DNA from: DASQFQ01 sp963805525
GTDB taxonomy: Bacteria; Actinomycetota; Thermoleophilia; Solirubrobacterales; Solirubrobacteraceae
DNA length: 64,000 bases
Direction of reading: 5' to 3'
Assembly: GCA_963805525.1 (NCBI GenBank)
Contig: CAWDUT010000007.1
Span: 310,001 to 374,000 of the forward strand
Made by a program: the position numbers and the translations under genes. Each line of letters opens with the position of its first letter. Within the stretch, counting starts at the first letter, position 1. Below the pieces are notes generated by a model. The model was not told the DNA's origin. It did no database searches and saw nothing but the letters and a program-made list of their open reading frames with translations. Below are positions 48,995-60,631 of the stretch, piece after piece.

Positions 48995-51609
48995 CCTCCG
49001 ACGAGATCCGCGAGCGATACCAGCGCTTCTTCGAGGCGCGCGGCCACCTGCGCAACCCGTCCGCGCCGCTGATCCCGCGCAACGACCCCTCGACGCTGCT
49101 CATCAGCGCGGGCATGCACCCGCTCAAGCCGTACTTCACCCGCAAGGAGCCGCCGCCCGCCGAGCGCCTGACGACCTGCCAGAAGTGCTTCCGGACGCCC
49201 GACATCGACGAGGTCGGCATCACCAAGCGCCACCTGACGTTCTTCGAGATGCTCGGCAACTTCTCGTTCGGCGACTACTTCAAGCAGGGCGCGGTCGAGA
49301 TGGCGTGGCAGTTCTCGCTCGAGGAGCTCGGCTTCGACGAGGAGCGGGTCTGGATCACGGTCTTCGAGGGTGACGACGAGCTCGGCCTCGGCCCCGACGA
49401 GGAGGCGATCGAGGCCTGGAAGTCCGTCGGCGTGCCGAGCGACCGGATCGTCCTGCTGCCGCGCTCGGAGAACTTCTGGCAGGCCGGCGCGACCGGCCCC
49501 TGCGGCCCGTGCTCGGAGCTCTACTACGACCGCGGGCTCGACTTCGGCACGGAGCACGACCTCCCCGGCGGCGACAATGAGCGCTTCCTGGAGTACTGGA
49601 ACCTCGTCTTCATGCAGTACGACCAGGAGCCCGAGGGCGTCCTGACGCCGCTGCCGGCCAAGAACATCGACACCGGCCTCGGGCTCGAGCGCATGGCGGC
49701 GATCCTGCAGGACACCGACTCGGTGTTCGAGACCGACAACTTCGCGCCGCTGATCGCGCTCGGCGAGGAGCTCAGCGGCCGGAGCTACCACCAGGACGCG
49801 AACACCGACCGCGCGCTGCGCATCCTCGCCGATCACTCGCGCGGGATGTCGTTCCTGATCGCCGACGGCGTCGTGCCCTCCAACGAGGACCGCGGCTACG
49901 TCCTGCGCCGCATCATGCGCCGGGCGATCCTGCAGGGGCGCCGGATCGGCATCGAGCCGGGCTTCATGCCGCGCTTCGCGGGTGTCGTGCGGGAGATCAT
50001 GGGCTCGGCCTATCCCGAGCTCGGCCAACAGGCTGAGACGATCGACATGTGGGTCGCGCGCGAGGAGGAGGCGTTCGGCCAGACGCTCGAGCAGGGCACG
50101 CGCATCCTCGAGGAGCACATCGCGCGCGCGAAGGACCGCGGCGCCGAGGGCATCGGCGCGGCCGAGGCCTTCCAGCTCCACGACACCTACGGCTTCCCGT
50201 TCGACCTGACCGTCGAGCTCGCTGCCGAGCAGGGCCTGGGCGTCGACTCCGCCGGCTTCGAGAACCTGATGGAGGATCAGCGCACGCGCGCCCGCGCGAG
50301 CGTGGGCCGCGGCGGGCGCGACGAGCAGCGCGAGCGTGCGCAGGCGTTCGCCGCCTCCGCGGGCTTCGGCACCGAGTTCACCGGCTACGAGACCGTCGAG
50401 CAGACCACGGCGGTCGGCGCGGTCGCGGTCGAGAACGGCAAGGTGCTCGCGAAGCTCGTCGAGTCCCCGTTCTACGCGACCGGCGGCGGCCAGGTCCACG
50501 ACCAGGGCGTCGTCGAGTGCGAGGGCGGCGGGTGCTCCGCGCGCGTCAAGGACGTGCTGCGGCTCGTCGACGACCAGGTGCTCGTGCTCGAGCCGGTCGA
50601 GGGCGAGATCCGGCCGGATCAGCGGGTGGTGGCGAAGGTCGACCGCGGCGCGCGCCGCGCCACCGAGTGCAACCACACCGCCACCCACCTCCTGCACGCC
50701 GCGCTGCGCGAGCGGCTCGGCAGCCACGTGCGCCAGGCGGGCTCCTACGTCGGCCCCGACAAGCTGCGCTTCGACTTCACCCACGGCGCACCGCTCTCCG
50801 TCGAGGACGTGCGGGCGGTCGAGGACCGCGTCAACGAGTGGGTGCTCTCCAACCAGCCGGTGCGCGCGCTCACCACGACGCTCGACGAGGCCCGCAACCT
50901 CGGGGCGATGGCCCTGTTCGGCGAGAAGTACGGCGACGTCGTGCGGATGGTCGAGGTCGGCGACGGCCGGTGGTCGCGCGAGCTGTGCGGCGGCACGCAC
51001 GTCCGCGCCACCGCCGAGATCGGCGCCTTCAAGATCACCACCGAGACCTCGAGCGCGGCCAACGTCCGCCGCATCGAGGCGATCACCGGCCCGGCCGCGA
51101 TCGGCGACCTGCGCGAGAGCGACCGCCTCCTTGCCGACGCGGCGAAGGTCCTGCGCACCCAGCCGCACCAGGTCGCCGAGATCGCCGCCGAGCGCGAGGC
51201 CAAGCGCCGCGAGCTCGAGAAGGGCGGGGCGAAGGCCGAGCCGATGGACACCGGCTTCACCGCCCACCAGCTCGACGGCGTGCAGGCGGTGTTCGAGGTC
51301 AAGCAGCTCAGCGACCCGAAGCTGCTGCCCGAGCTCGCCGACAAGATCAAGGGCCAGCTGGGCGACCCGGCGGTCGTGGTGCTCGGCGTGCCCGGCGACG
51401 GCAAGGTCAACCTCCTCGTCGCCGCCACGCCCGGCGCGATCGAGCGCGGCGTGAAGGCCGGCGACGTCGTCCGCGCGGCGGCGCAGGTGGTCGGCGGCGG
51501 CGGAGGCGGCCGCGACAACATGGCGCAGGCCGGCGGTCGCAACCCCGACAAGCTGCCCGAGGCGCTCGACACCGCGCGCGCGGAGATCGAGCGGGCGCTG
51601 GCAGGGTGA
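48991..51609 (+). CDS. alaS: Alanyl-tRNA synthetase
   Basis: The 872-residue enzyme starts at GTG 48991. The class II core (FFEMLGNFSFGDYFKQGAVE), an editing domain with zinc motif CNHTATHLLHAAL and the CGGTHVRATAEIG, and a C-terminal DHHA1 domain (VVVLGVPGDGKVNLLVAATP) are all present. Length matches the family. It charges tRNA-Ala and edits Ser/Gly. The frame stays open upstream across the MFS gene as a GC shadow. It overlaps ruvX by four bases. Confidence 0.97.
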   Translation: MTSDEIRERYQRFFEARGHLRNPSAPLIPRNDPSTLLISAGMHPLKPYFTRKEPPPAERLTTCQKCFRTPDIDEVGITKRHLTFFEMLGNFSFGDYFKQGAVEMAWQFSLEELGFDEERVWITVFEGDDELGLGPDEEAIEAWKSVGVPSDRIVLLPRSENFWQAGATGPCGPCSELYYDRGLDFGTEHDLPGGDNERFLEYWNLVFMQYDQEPEGVLTPLPAKNIDTGLGLERMAAILQDTDSVFETDNFAPLIALGEELSGRSYHQDANTDRALRILADHSRGMSFLIADGVVPSNEDRGYVLRRIMRRAILQGRRIGIEPGFMPRFAGVVREIMGSAYPELGQQAETIDMWVAREEEAFGQTLEQGTRILEEHIARAKDRGAEGIGAAEAFQLHDTYGFPFDLTVELAAEQGLGVDSAGFENLMEDQRTRARASVGRGGRDEQRERAQAFAASAGFGTEFTGYETVEQTTAVGAVAVENGKVLAKLVESPFYATGGGQVHDQGVVECEGGGCSARVKDVLRLVDDQVLVLEPVEGEIRPDQRVVAKVDRGARRATECNHTATHLLHAALRERLGSHVRQAGSYVGPDKLRFDFTHGAPLSVEDVRAVEDRVNEWVLSNQPVRALTTTLDEARNLGAMALFGEKYGDVVRMVEVGDGRWSRELCGGTHVRATAEIGAFKITTETSSAANVRRIEAITGPAAIGDLRESDRLLADAAKVLRTQPHQVAEIAAEREAKRRELEKGGAKAEPMDTGFTAHQLDGVQAVFEVKQLSDPKLLPELADKIKGQLGDPAVVVLGVPGDGKVNLLVAATPGAIERGVKAGDVVRAAAQVVGGGGGGRDNMAQAGGRNPDKLPEALDTARAEIERALAG

Positions 51610-52034
51610 GCGGGCGCGTCGTCGCGCTCGACTACGGCAGCGCGCGCTGCGGCGTCGCCGTCTCCGATCCCACGCGCACGCTCGTCACGCCGCTCGAGCC
51701 GCTGCTGCAACCGGGCACCCGCAAGGGCTTCGGACGCCTGATCGCCCGGATTGAGGAGCTCCAGCCCACGGCGGTGCTGGTCGGGCTGCCGCTCTCGCTG
51801 TCGGGAGGCGACACGGATCAGACACGCGAGACCCGTGCGTTCGTCCAGCGGTTGAGTGATCGGCTCAATGTGCCGATTGAGGTCTACGACGAACGCTTCA
51901 CCACGAAGCTGGCACGCCGGACCGGGGGGGTGATGGCCGAGGACTCCCGCGCGGCAGCCGTGCTCCTGGAGGAGTGGCTGACTCGCCGACCTTCGCATGA
52001 ACCCCATCCAGCAGACACCCCCGAAGGACCTTGA
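51606..52034 (+). CDS. ruvX: Holliday junction resolvase-like protein YqgF/RuvX
   Basis: The 142-residue protein has the RNase H-like fold start VVALDYGSARCGVAVSD with Asp9, the strand TAVLVGLPLSLSGGD, and a late Glu-Arg in VYDERFTTKLA with a final AAAVLLEEWL helix. YqgF acts in 16S rRNA 5' processing and is linked to DNA recombination. GTG 51606 overlaps alaS (GTGA), the usual alaS-ruvX order. Its last 38 bases overlap the start of the next gene. Confidence 0.94.
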   Translation: MSGRVVALDYGSARCGVAVSDPTRTLVTPLEPLLQPGTRKGFGRLIARIEELQPTAVLVGLPLSLSGGDTDQTRETRAFVQRLSDRLNVPIEVYDERFTTKLARRTGGVMAEDSRAAAVLLEEWLTRRPSHEPHPADTPEGP

Positions 52035-55000
52035 CGTCGACGAGACGGAAGTCTCGAACGACCCGCTCGACGCGCTCCTCACGCAGCTGATCAACGGGTT
52101 CTTCGTCCTGACCGACGGCCAGGGCGCGGTGTCGAAGTGGAGCGAGCCGGCCGAGCTGCTGTTCGGGCTCGACGCCGCCGAGGCGCTGGGCAAGCCGCTG
52201 TTCGACACGCTCGTCGACCACGCGCCGTCCGACGCCGAGGCGTGGCGGCGCTTCCTCGAGCAGGGCGAGGCCCCGCGCACGCGCGCGCAGCAGAACGTCA
52301 GCGCGCTCTACGCGCCGGACAAGCGGACCTTCCCGCTCGAGATGGTCTTCATCCCGGTCAAGCTCGACGAGGGCTTCGACTTCTCGCTCTTCCTCGAGGA
52401 CCTCTCCTTCGAGCTCCCGCGCAACCTGATGCTGATGCGCATGCGCCAGCAGCACCCGGTCGTGGTGCGGGCGCTGCGCGGGGCGCTCGAGACCGAGCCG
52501 CAGCCGTGGGACGGCTGGCGCACGGCCGGCACGCTCGTCGCCTTCCGCCCGCTCGACTCGACCCCGTGGGTCGACGATGAGCTGGCCGCCCGGGAGGCGC
52601 GTCGCGCGGCCGCCGACCAGGAGACCGAGGAGATGATGGATCCCGATCCCGGGATCTCCGGCGACTCCATCGCCGACCTCGACGATGCCGCCGCCGTCGT
52701 CGCCCGCCTGCTCTCCGCGCTCGAGCGCATCGAGGACCTCGAGAAGACCGCCGCCGACCTCCCGGCCGCGCTCGAGGAGGCCCGCCGCGAGGCCCAGATC
52801 AGCCGCGACCGCGCCGAGGCCGCCGAGCGCCAGGTCAACGAGGCGCGCGAGCAGCTCGAGAAGGTCCGCGACGAGATCCGCCCTGCCGAGGGGGATACCG
52901 CCGCCGAGGCCGAGCTGCTGGCCCGCATCGCCCGCCTCGAGGAGACCCCGACGGTCGACACCGGCGAGCAGGCCGAGCTGCAGTCGCGCCTCGAGCGCCT
53001 CGAGCGTGTCCGCGGCGCGTTCGCGACCGAGCAGGCCGAGCTCATGGAGCGCATCGCCGGGCTCGAGCAGCGGCTCGCCGACTCCGACGAGGAGTCCGAG
53101 CTGCTGGAGCGGATCGCCGGGCTCGAGCAGCGCCTGGCCGACGAGTCCGCCGCCCGCGAGGAGCGCGGCGCCGCCACCGAGGAAGCCGAGGCCGTCCGGC
53201 TAGAGCTCGCCGGGAAGATCGAGGCCGCCGAGCGCGCCCGCGCCGAGGCGATGGAGGCCGCCGAGGAGCGCCTCGCCACCGCGCTGGCCGCCGTCGACGA
53301 GCGCACCCAGACCGACCGCGGCGACCTCGCCGGCCGTGTCGAGGAGCTCGAGAAGGAGGTCGCGCAGGCCGCGGCCGCCCTCCAGGGCTTCGAGCAGGGC
53401 AGCGAGGAGGCCACCGCCGCCCGCGAGGAGCTGCGCGCCGCCGCCGAGCAGGCCGCCGAGGCCGCCCGCGCCGAGGCTCGCGCCGCCGCCGAGGAAGCCG
53501 CCGAGGCCGCTCGTGCCGAGCTGCGCGCCGAGATCGAGCGCCTGCAGTCCGCGCGCGAGGAGGAGTCCCGCGCCGTCACCGCCGAGATCGAGGCACTGGT
53601 CGAGCGCGAGCGCGAGCGCGAGCAGGAGGGCGAGTCCGCCCGCGAGGAGCTCGCCGCCGCGCTCGAGCGCATCGAGCAGGTCCGCCGCGAGTCCGACCGC
53701 CTGCGCGAGCAGGTCGACAACGTCACGATCGAGAAGGCCGAGGCCGAGGGGCTGGCCGGCGACGACCGCCGCCGCCTCGAGGAGCTCGCCCGCGAGAGCG
53801 CCGAGGCCGCCCAGCGGCTCGACGCCGTCCGCGAGCTGGCGGAGCAGCTGCGCGCCGACGCCGCCGCCGCCCGCGAGGAAGCGGCCGCCGCGCGCACCGA
53901 GCTCGCCGAGCTCAGCGCCGCCGGCGAGCAGGCCGCCGGCGCCGAGGTCGAGGCGCTGCGCGCCGAGAGCGCCGAGCTGCGCGCCGCCGTCGAAGCGCTG
54001 CGCGAGCAGGGCGACGACGACGAGGCGCTGGAAGCCGTCCGTGCGAGCTTCGAGGAGCGCGGCGCCGCGCTCGAGGCTCAGTTCGCCGAAGCCCGCGCGC
54101 AGTTCGCCGAGCGCGAGAAGCAGCTCGCCTACGAGGTCTCCGAGGCCCGCCGCCAGTCCGCGAACATGGACACCGCGGTGTCGGCCCGGCTCGCCGCCCA
54201 GGTTGCCGAGGTCCGCAAGCTGTTCGAGGAGCGCGAGCAGGGGCTCGCTGAGCAGGTCGCCGAGACGCGCAAGGCGCTCGAGGCCCGCGACGGCGAGGAG
54301 CAGGTCCCCGCCGAGGCCGTCGAGCGGATCGAGCGGCTCGTGCTCGAGGCCCACGAGGGCCTCGACCTGCTGCGCCGCGCCGACGCCTCGCTGGTCGAGC
54401 GCGTCGACTCCCTCATGCACGGCTCCGAGGCCACCGAGCGCCTCGAGGCCGACCTCGCCGCCCTGCGCACCGACCTCGAGACCGTCCGCAGCACCGCCGA
54501 CGTCGACGAGCGGCTGTCAGCGCTGGCCGCCGAGACCGAGGACGCCCACGCCCGCGCCGCCTCCGCCGAGGAAGAGGCCAAGGCCGCCCGCGCCGAGGCC
54601 CAGGAGGTCCGCACCGAGGCCCACGCCGCCCGCAAGGCCGCCCACGAGGCCGGCGAGCGCATCGCCGACGTCGACCGCGGCGCCGGCGCCGTGCTCGGCC
54701 AGGTCCGCGGCATCAACGAGCGCCTCGACAGCACGGCCACCGCCGCCAAGACCGCCCAGGAGACCGCGACCGCCGCGCGCGCCGCCGTCGACGAGCTGCG
54801 CGCCGGCGCCGCCCGCGTCAGCGCCGAGCTCGAGGTCGGCCGCGCCGACATCGCCCAGGCCAAGGAAGAGGCGCTCGGCGCCCGCGAGCAGGCCGCCGCC
54901 GCAGGCCAGGCCGCGCACGCCGCCCGCGACGACGCGGGCCGCGCCCGCGACGAGGCCGAAGCCGCCCGCTCCCAGGTCGCCGGCGCCGTCGAGGATGCCG

Positions 55001-56373
55001 CCGCCGCCCGCGCGGAGATCGCGACCGTCGCTGACGACGCCGCCGCCGCGCGCGCCGAGGTTGCCACCGTGGCCGAGGACGCCGCGGCCGCCCGCGCCGA
55101 GGTCGCCGGGGTTGCCGAGGCCGTCGCGGCCGTCACCGAGACCGCCGCGGCCGCCGGCGAGCAGGCCGAGGCCGCCGCCGAGACCGCCGCCGCCACCGGC
55201 GCGAAGGTCGACGCGCTCACCGATTCCATCGCCGCCGCCGAGGCGAAGGCCGCCGCCGCGCAGGCCGCCGCCGAGGCCGCGACGCAGGCCGCCACGGCCG
55301 CCGCTGAGGATGCCGTCTCCGCCGCCGCGAGCGCGGCCGAGGAGCAGGTCGCCGCGGTGAAGCAGGAGTTGGCCACCGTGCGCACCGAGGCCGTCTCCGC
55401 CGCGCGCGCCGAGGCCGCCGCGCTGGCCGACGACGTCGTCGCCGCCCGCGAGCAGGCCGAGGCCGCCACCGACCTCGCCACCTCCGCGCGCGAGCAGGCC
55501 GAGGCCGCCGTCGACACGGCCGCCAGCGCCGCCGACGCCGTCCGCGTCGACCTCACCGACGCGCTCGAGGCCAAGGACCGGCGCACCACCGCGCTCGAGC
55601 AGGAGCTCGCCGCCGCCAAGGCCGAGATCACCACGCTGCGCGCGACCTCGGACAAGGTCCTCGAGGAGGCCGCGATGTCGCGCCAGCAGGCCCAGGCGGC
55701 CATGCAGCGCGCCCAGGCCGGCGACCAGCGGATCGAGCAGATCAACTCCGAGCTGACCTTCGCGATGTCCCAGCTCGACGAGCTCAAGGCCGGCCTCACC
55801 TCCGCCGGCCAGGCCGCGATCATCGCCCGCCGCGAGGCCGAGAGCGCCAAGAAGGCGGCGGTCGAGGGCAGCGCGCAGAGCAACGAGCGCGTCTCCGAGG
55901 TGTTCCGCGAGATCATCGGCCTGGCCGCCCGCGGCGGCGTCGGCTCCGGCGGCGGCGGCTCGGTCCAGCGCCGTGCCGAGCTCGGCAAGCTGCGCGCCCA
56001 GCGCGAGAGCTCGATCCGCGAGATCCCCACCCGCGAGGCGCGCCACGGCTTCGACGACGCTCCGGCGCCGATGGCCGTGCTCACGCTCGAGGGCAAGTTC
56101 CGCGAGCTCAACGCGGCCTTCTCGAAGCTGGTCGGCTACCAGGAGCACGAGTTCGTCAAGGCCGTGTGGCCGTCGGTGCACGACCGCGCCGTCTACAAGC
56201 AGCAGACCGAGGAGCTGGCCATGCTCAAGACCGGCGAGATCGAGTCGGTCAAGTTCCAGTCCTCGTACATGCACTCGCAGGGCCTGATGGTGCCCGTCGA
56301 CGGCGAGCTGACGCTGGTGCGCGACGAGGCCGGGGAGCCCGCTTCGATCCTCCTCACGGCCGCCGAGCGCTGA
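51997..56373 (+). CDS. Giant PAS-coiled-coil-PAS protein
   Basis: The 1,458-residue protein has an N-terminal PAS-like domain (residues ~25-150; GFFVLTDGQGAVSKWSEPAE), then ~1,100 residues of Ala/Glu/Arg-rich coiled coil, and a C-terminal PAS domain (~1,350-1,458; MAVLTLEGKFRELNAAFSKL). No kinase, cyclase or HAMP domain is visible. It lies in the alaS-ruvX-mltG-aroE-pilBTC run, so a scaffold or polar-organising role for the pili is possible (inference). ATG 51997 overlaps ruvX by 38 bases without a clear ribosome site; a later start would be possible. Confidence 0.75.
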   Translation: MNPIQQTPPKDLDVDETEVSNDPLDALLTQLINGFFVLTDGQGAVSKWSEPAELLFGLDAAEALGKPLFDTLVDHAPSDAEAWRRFLEQGEAPRTRAQQNVSALYAPDKRTFPLEMVFIPVKLDEGFDFSLFLEDLSFELPRNLMLMRMRQQHPVVVRALRGALETEPQPWDGWRTAGTLVAFRPLDSTPWVDDELAAREARRAAADQETEEMMDPDPGISGDSIADLDDAAAVVARLLSALERIEDLEKTAADLPAALEEARREAQISRDRAEAAERQVNEAREQLEKVRDEIRPAEGDTAAEAELLARIARLEETPTVDTGEQAELQSRLERLERVRGAFATEQAELMERIAGLEQRLADSDEESELLERIAGLEQRLADESAAREERGAATEEAEAVRLELAGKIEAAERARAEAMEAAEERLATALAAVDERTQTDRGDLAGRVEELEKEVAQAAAALQGFEQGSEEATAAREELRAAAEQAAEAARAEARAAAEEAAEAARAELRAEIERLQSAREEESRAVTAEIEALVEREREREQEGESAREELAAALERIEQVRRESDRLREQVDNVTIEKAEAEGLAGDDRRRLEELARESAEAAQRLDAVRELAEQLRADAAAAREEAAAARTELAELSAAGEQAAGAEVEALRAESAELRAAVEALREQGDDDEALEAVRASFEERGAALEAQFAEARAQFAEREKQLAYEVSEARRQSANMDTAVSARLAAQVAEVRKLFEEREQGLAEQVAETRKALEARDGEEQVPAEAVERIERLVLEAHEGLDLLRRADASLVERVDSLMHGSEATERLEADLAALRTDLETVRSTADVDERLSALAAETEDAHARAASAEEEAKAARAEAQEVRTEAHAARKAAHEAGERIADVDRGAGAVLGQVRGINERLDSTATAAKTAQETATAARAAVDELRAGAARVSAELEVGRADIAQAKEEALGAREQAAAAGQAAHAARDDAGRARDEAEAARSQVAGAVEDAAAARAEIATVADDAAAARAEVATVAEDAAAARAEVAGVAEAVAAVTETAAAAGEQAEAAAETAAATGAKVDALTDSIAAAEAKAAAAQAAAEAATQAATAAAEDAVSAAASAAEEQVAAVKQELATVRTEAVSAARAEAAALADDVVAAREQAEAATDLATSAREQAEAAVDTAASAADAVRVDLTDALEAKDRRTTALEQELAAAKAEITTLRATSDKVLEEAAMSRQQAQAAMQRAQAGDQRIEQINSELTFAMSQLDELKAGLTSAGQAAIIARREAESAKKAAVEGSAQSNERVSEVFREIIGLAARGGVGSGGGGSVQRRAELGKLRAQRESSIREIPTREARHGFDDAPAPMAVLTLEGKFRELNAAFSKLVGYQEHEFVKAVWPSVHDRAVYKQQTEELAMLKTGEIESVKFQSSYMHSQGLMVPVDGELTLVRDEAGEPASILLTAAER

Positions 56374-56407
56374 CGGCTCGGCGCGTCCGACGGCCTCGGC
56401 CGTCACA

Positions 56408-57979
56408 ATGCAGACGCAGCACGTGCCGCGTCGCCAACCGACACCCCCTGAGCGCAGCCCTGAGGAGCGCGCCCGGGCCGCCGCCGAACGCGCCGCCCGT
56501 CGCGGCGAGAACGCTCCGCCCCCGGAGACGTTCTCCGCTCGCAACGCGCAGCCGCCCGAGCCTGCGGCCTCCAGCGAGGACCCGTTCCGCGTCGAGCGCG
56601 CGCGGCCCGAGCCGGAGCCTGAGCCCGAGTCCGAGCCCGCCGTCGAGGGCTCGTGGTTCGACGAGGAGCCCGAGCCTGAGCCCGAACCGGAGCGCGAGCC
56701 CGACGCCATGCCGGAGGACCCGTTCCCGCAAGCCACGCAGGAGTTCCAGCCCGCCTGGGTGGAGGAGGACGACGACGTCGCGTGGGAGACCCCTGAGCCG
56801 GTGGTGCCCGTGAGCCGCGAGCCCGCCCCGCCGCCTCCGCCGCGGCGCCCGCGCACGGCGGCGCGCCGGCCGGTGCCGCCGCGCGGCCCGCGCACGACGC
56901 TGAGCAACTCGCGCTCCAACGGCCGCCGCCCGGCCGGCGCGCCGCGCCACAAGTTCCCCCGGCGCATCCTCGCCGTGCTCGCGCTCGCCCTCATCGGCGG
57001 CGCGCTGTGGCTGATCAACGCGACCTTCCAGCCCTTCCACGGCGACCCGAAGGGCGCGGTCGTCGTCACCGTGCCCGCCGGCGCCGACGCCGGCCAGATC
57101 GGCAAGCTGCTCAAGAGCGCCGGCGTGATCGACAGCGCGAAGCTGTTCGAGGCCAACGCCACCGTCACGCTGCGCCGCAGCAAGCTGCGCCCCGGCAAGT
57201 ACACGCTGCCGAAGCACATGACCAACGGCGGGGCCATCGAGGCGCTCATGCAGGGCCCGAAGGCGCGGGTGGTCAAGACCTTCACCTTCACGCTGCCGGA
57301 GGGCCGCTCGCGGCGCGAGAACGAGGCGCTCGTCAAGAAGGGCCCGTTCGAGGGCGACTACATGAAGGCGACCGCCGACAAGGCCTTCGTGAAGCGCGCG
57401 CACGGGCTCGGGCTGCCGCCGAAGGCGAAGAACCTCGAGGGCTTCCTGTTCCCCGCGACCTACGAGATGATCTCCGGCGCGAGCGCCAAGGACCTCGTCA
57501 AGCGCCAGCTCGACGCCTACGAGCAGAACGTCGGCAAGGTCTCGATGAAGGCCGCGCGCAAGAAGAACCTGACGCGCTACGACGTGCTGATCATCGCCTC
57601 GATGGTCGAGCGCGAGGCGCAGCTCGCCAAGGAGCGGCCGCTGATCGCCGCGGTCATCTACAACCGCCTGCACGAGGGCATGCCGCTCGGCATCGATGCC
57701 ACCATCCGCTACCAGATCAACAACTGGTCGCGGCCGCTCCGCGTCTCCGAGCTGCAGCGCGACACGCCCTACAACACGCGCACGCGCCGCGGCCTGCCGC
57801 CGACGCCGATCGGCAACCCCGGCCTCGCCTCGATCAAGGCGGCCGCCAACCCCGCGAAGACCAAGTACCTCTTCTTCGTGCGCAAGCCCGGCAAGACCGG
57901 CGAGCACGCGTTCTCGAAGACCGATGCCCAGTTCGAGCGCGACGTGGCGCGCTACCAGGCATCCCGCGGCGGTCCTTGA
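56408..57979 (+). CDS. mltG: Endolytic transglycosylase MltG
   Basis: The 523-residue protein has a long acidic and Pro-rich cytoplasmic N-terminus (~1-190), one membrane helix (ILAVLALALIGGALWLI), a LysM-like segment (VVVTVPAGADAGQIGKLLKS), and the YceG/MltG domain with LEGFLFPATYE, the catalytic Glu in IASMVEREAQ and PLRVSELQRDTPYNTRTRRG. It cuts nascent glycan strands in peptidoglycan. The N-terminal extension with repeated EPEPE is typical for high-GC actinobacteria. It overlaps aroE by four bases. Confidence 0.95.
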   Translation: MQTQHVPRRQPTPPERSPEERARAAAERAARRGENAPPPETFSARNAQPPEPAASSEDPFRVERARPEPEPEPESEPAVEGSWFDEEPEPEPEPEREPDAMPEDPFPQATQEFQPAWVEEDDDVAWETPEPVVPVSREPAPPPPPRRPRTAARRPVPPRGPRTTLSNSRSNGRRPAGAPRHKFPRRILAVLALALIGGALWLINATFQPFHGDPKGAVVVTVPAGADAGQIGKLLKSAGVIDSAKLFEANATVTLRRSKLRPGKYTLPKHMTNGGAIEALMQGPKARVVKTFTFTLPEGRSRRENEALVKKGPFEGDYMKATADKAFVKRAHGLGLPPKAKNLEGFLFPATYEMISGASAKDLVKRQLDAYEQNVGKVSMKAARKKNLTRYDVLIIASMVEREAQLAKERPLIAAVIYNRLHEGMPLGIDATIRYQINNWSRPLRVSELQRDTPYNTRTRRGLPPTPIGNPGLASIKAAANPAKTKYLFFVRKPGKTGEHAFSKTDAQFERDVARYQASRGGP

Positions 57980-58778
57980 CGACCTACCTCGGCGTCTGCG
58001 GGTGGCCGGTGGCCCACTCGCGCTCGCCGGCGATGCAGAACGCCGGGTTGCAGGCCGCGGGCCTCGCCGACTGGCAGTACCTCGCGCTGCCGCTGCCGCC
58101 GCAGCTGTTCGAGGAGACCGTGCGCGCGCTGCCCGCCGCGGGCTTCCGCGGCGTCAACGTGACGATCCCGCACAAGGAGGCGGCGCTCGCGCTGGCCGAC
58201 GTCGCGAGCCCCGCGGCGCAGGCGATCGGCGCCGCCAACACGCTCACCTTCGAGGACGGCGCGATCCTCGCCGACAACACCGATGGCCCGGCCGTGCTCG
58301 AGCTCCTGCGCGGCGTGCTCGACCCGGCCGGCCGGCGCGCGCTCGTGCTCGGCGCGGGCGGCGGCGCGCGCGCCGCGGTGTGGGCGCTGATGCAGGCCGG
58401 CGCCCAGGTCGAGGTGTGGGGGCGGACGCCGTCGCGGGCCGCGGCGCTCGCCGAGGCGCTGGGAGCGCGCCACGCCGCGGATCCCGGTTACGCCGAAATC
58501 GTGGTCAACGCGACGTCAGTTGGGCTTGACCCCAACATTGATCCGTTCAAGGCGTTTCCGCTCAAGGCCGATACCTTCGAGACCGGAAGCTGCGTGATCG
58601 ACATGGTCTACGGACCCGGCGAGACGCGATTCCTCGAAGCGGCACGTTCGCAAGGGGCACGCGTGATCGACGGACTGGAGATGTTGTTGGCACAAGGCGT
58701 TGCGTCGTTCGAACGCTGGACCGGCATGATGGCGCCCCGTATGGCGATGCGGGAGGCCATCACAACATCGCCAAGTCC

Positions 58779-58782
<4 letters not shown>
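57976..58782 (+). CDS. aroE: Shikimate dehydrogenase
   Basis: The 268-residue protein has shikimate-binding residues in WPVAHSRSPAMQN and VNVTIPHKEAAL (Lys), NADP site VLGAGGGARAAVWAL and a final QGVASFERWTG. It reduces 3-dehydroshikimate to shikimate in aromatic amino-acid synthesis. The start is TTG 57976, overlapping the mltG stop (TTGA); no ATG or GTG lies before the conserved N-terminus. The 3' end overlaps pilB by four bases. Confidence 0.95.
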
Positions 58783-60588
<1,806 letters not shown>

Positions 60589-60631
60589 CCGCTACAGGTC
60601 GCGCGGCGACCTGCCGATACGGAGAAGGCCC

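Noticed and set aside
52700..55650. Repeat array or CRISPR-like pattern
   Set aside because: The periodicity comes from codons of Ala/Glu/Arg coiled coil (GCC GAG CGC); there are no constant repeats with unique spacers.
54517..57336. Very long minus-strand frame opposite the coiled-coil gene (about 939 codons), and another at 54129-56111
   Set aside because: They are Gly/Ser/Ala-rich shadows of the GC-rich codon pattern on the plus strand, without domains, starts or ribosome sites. The plus-strand frame has PAS domains and heptads.
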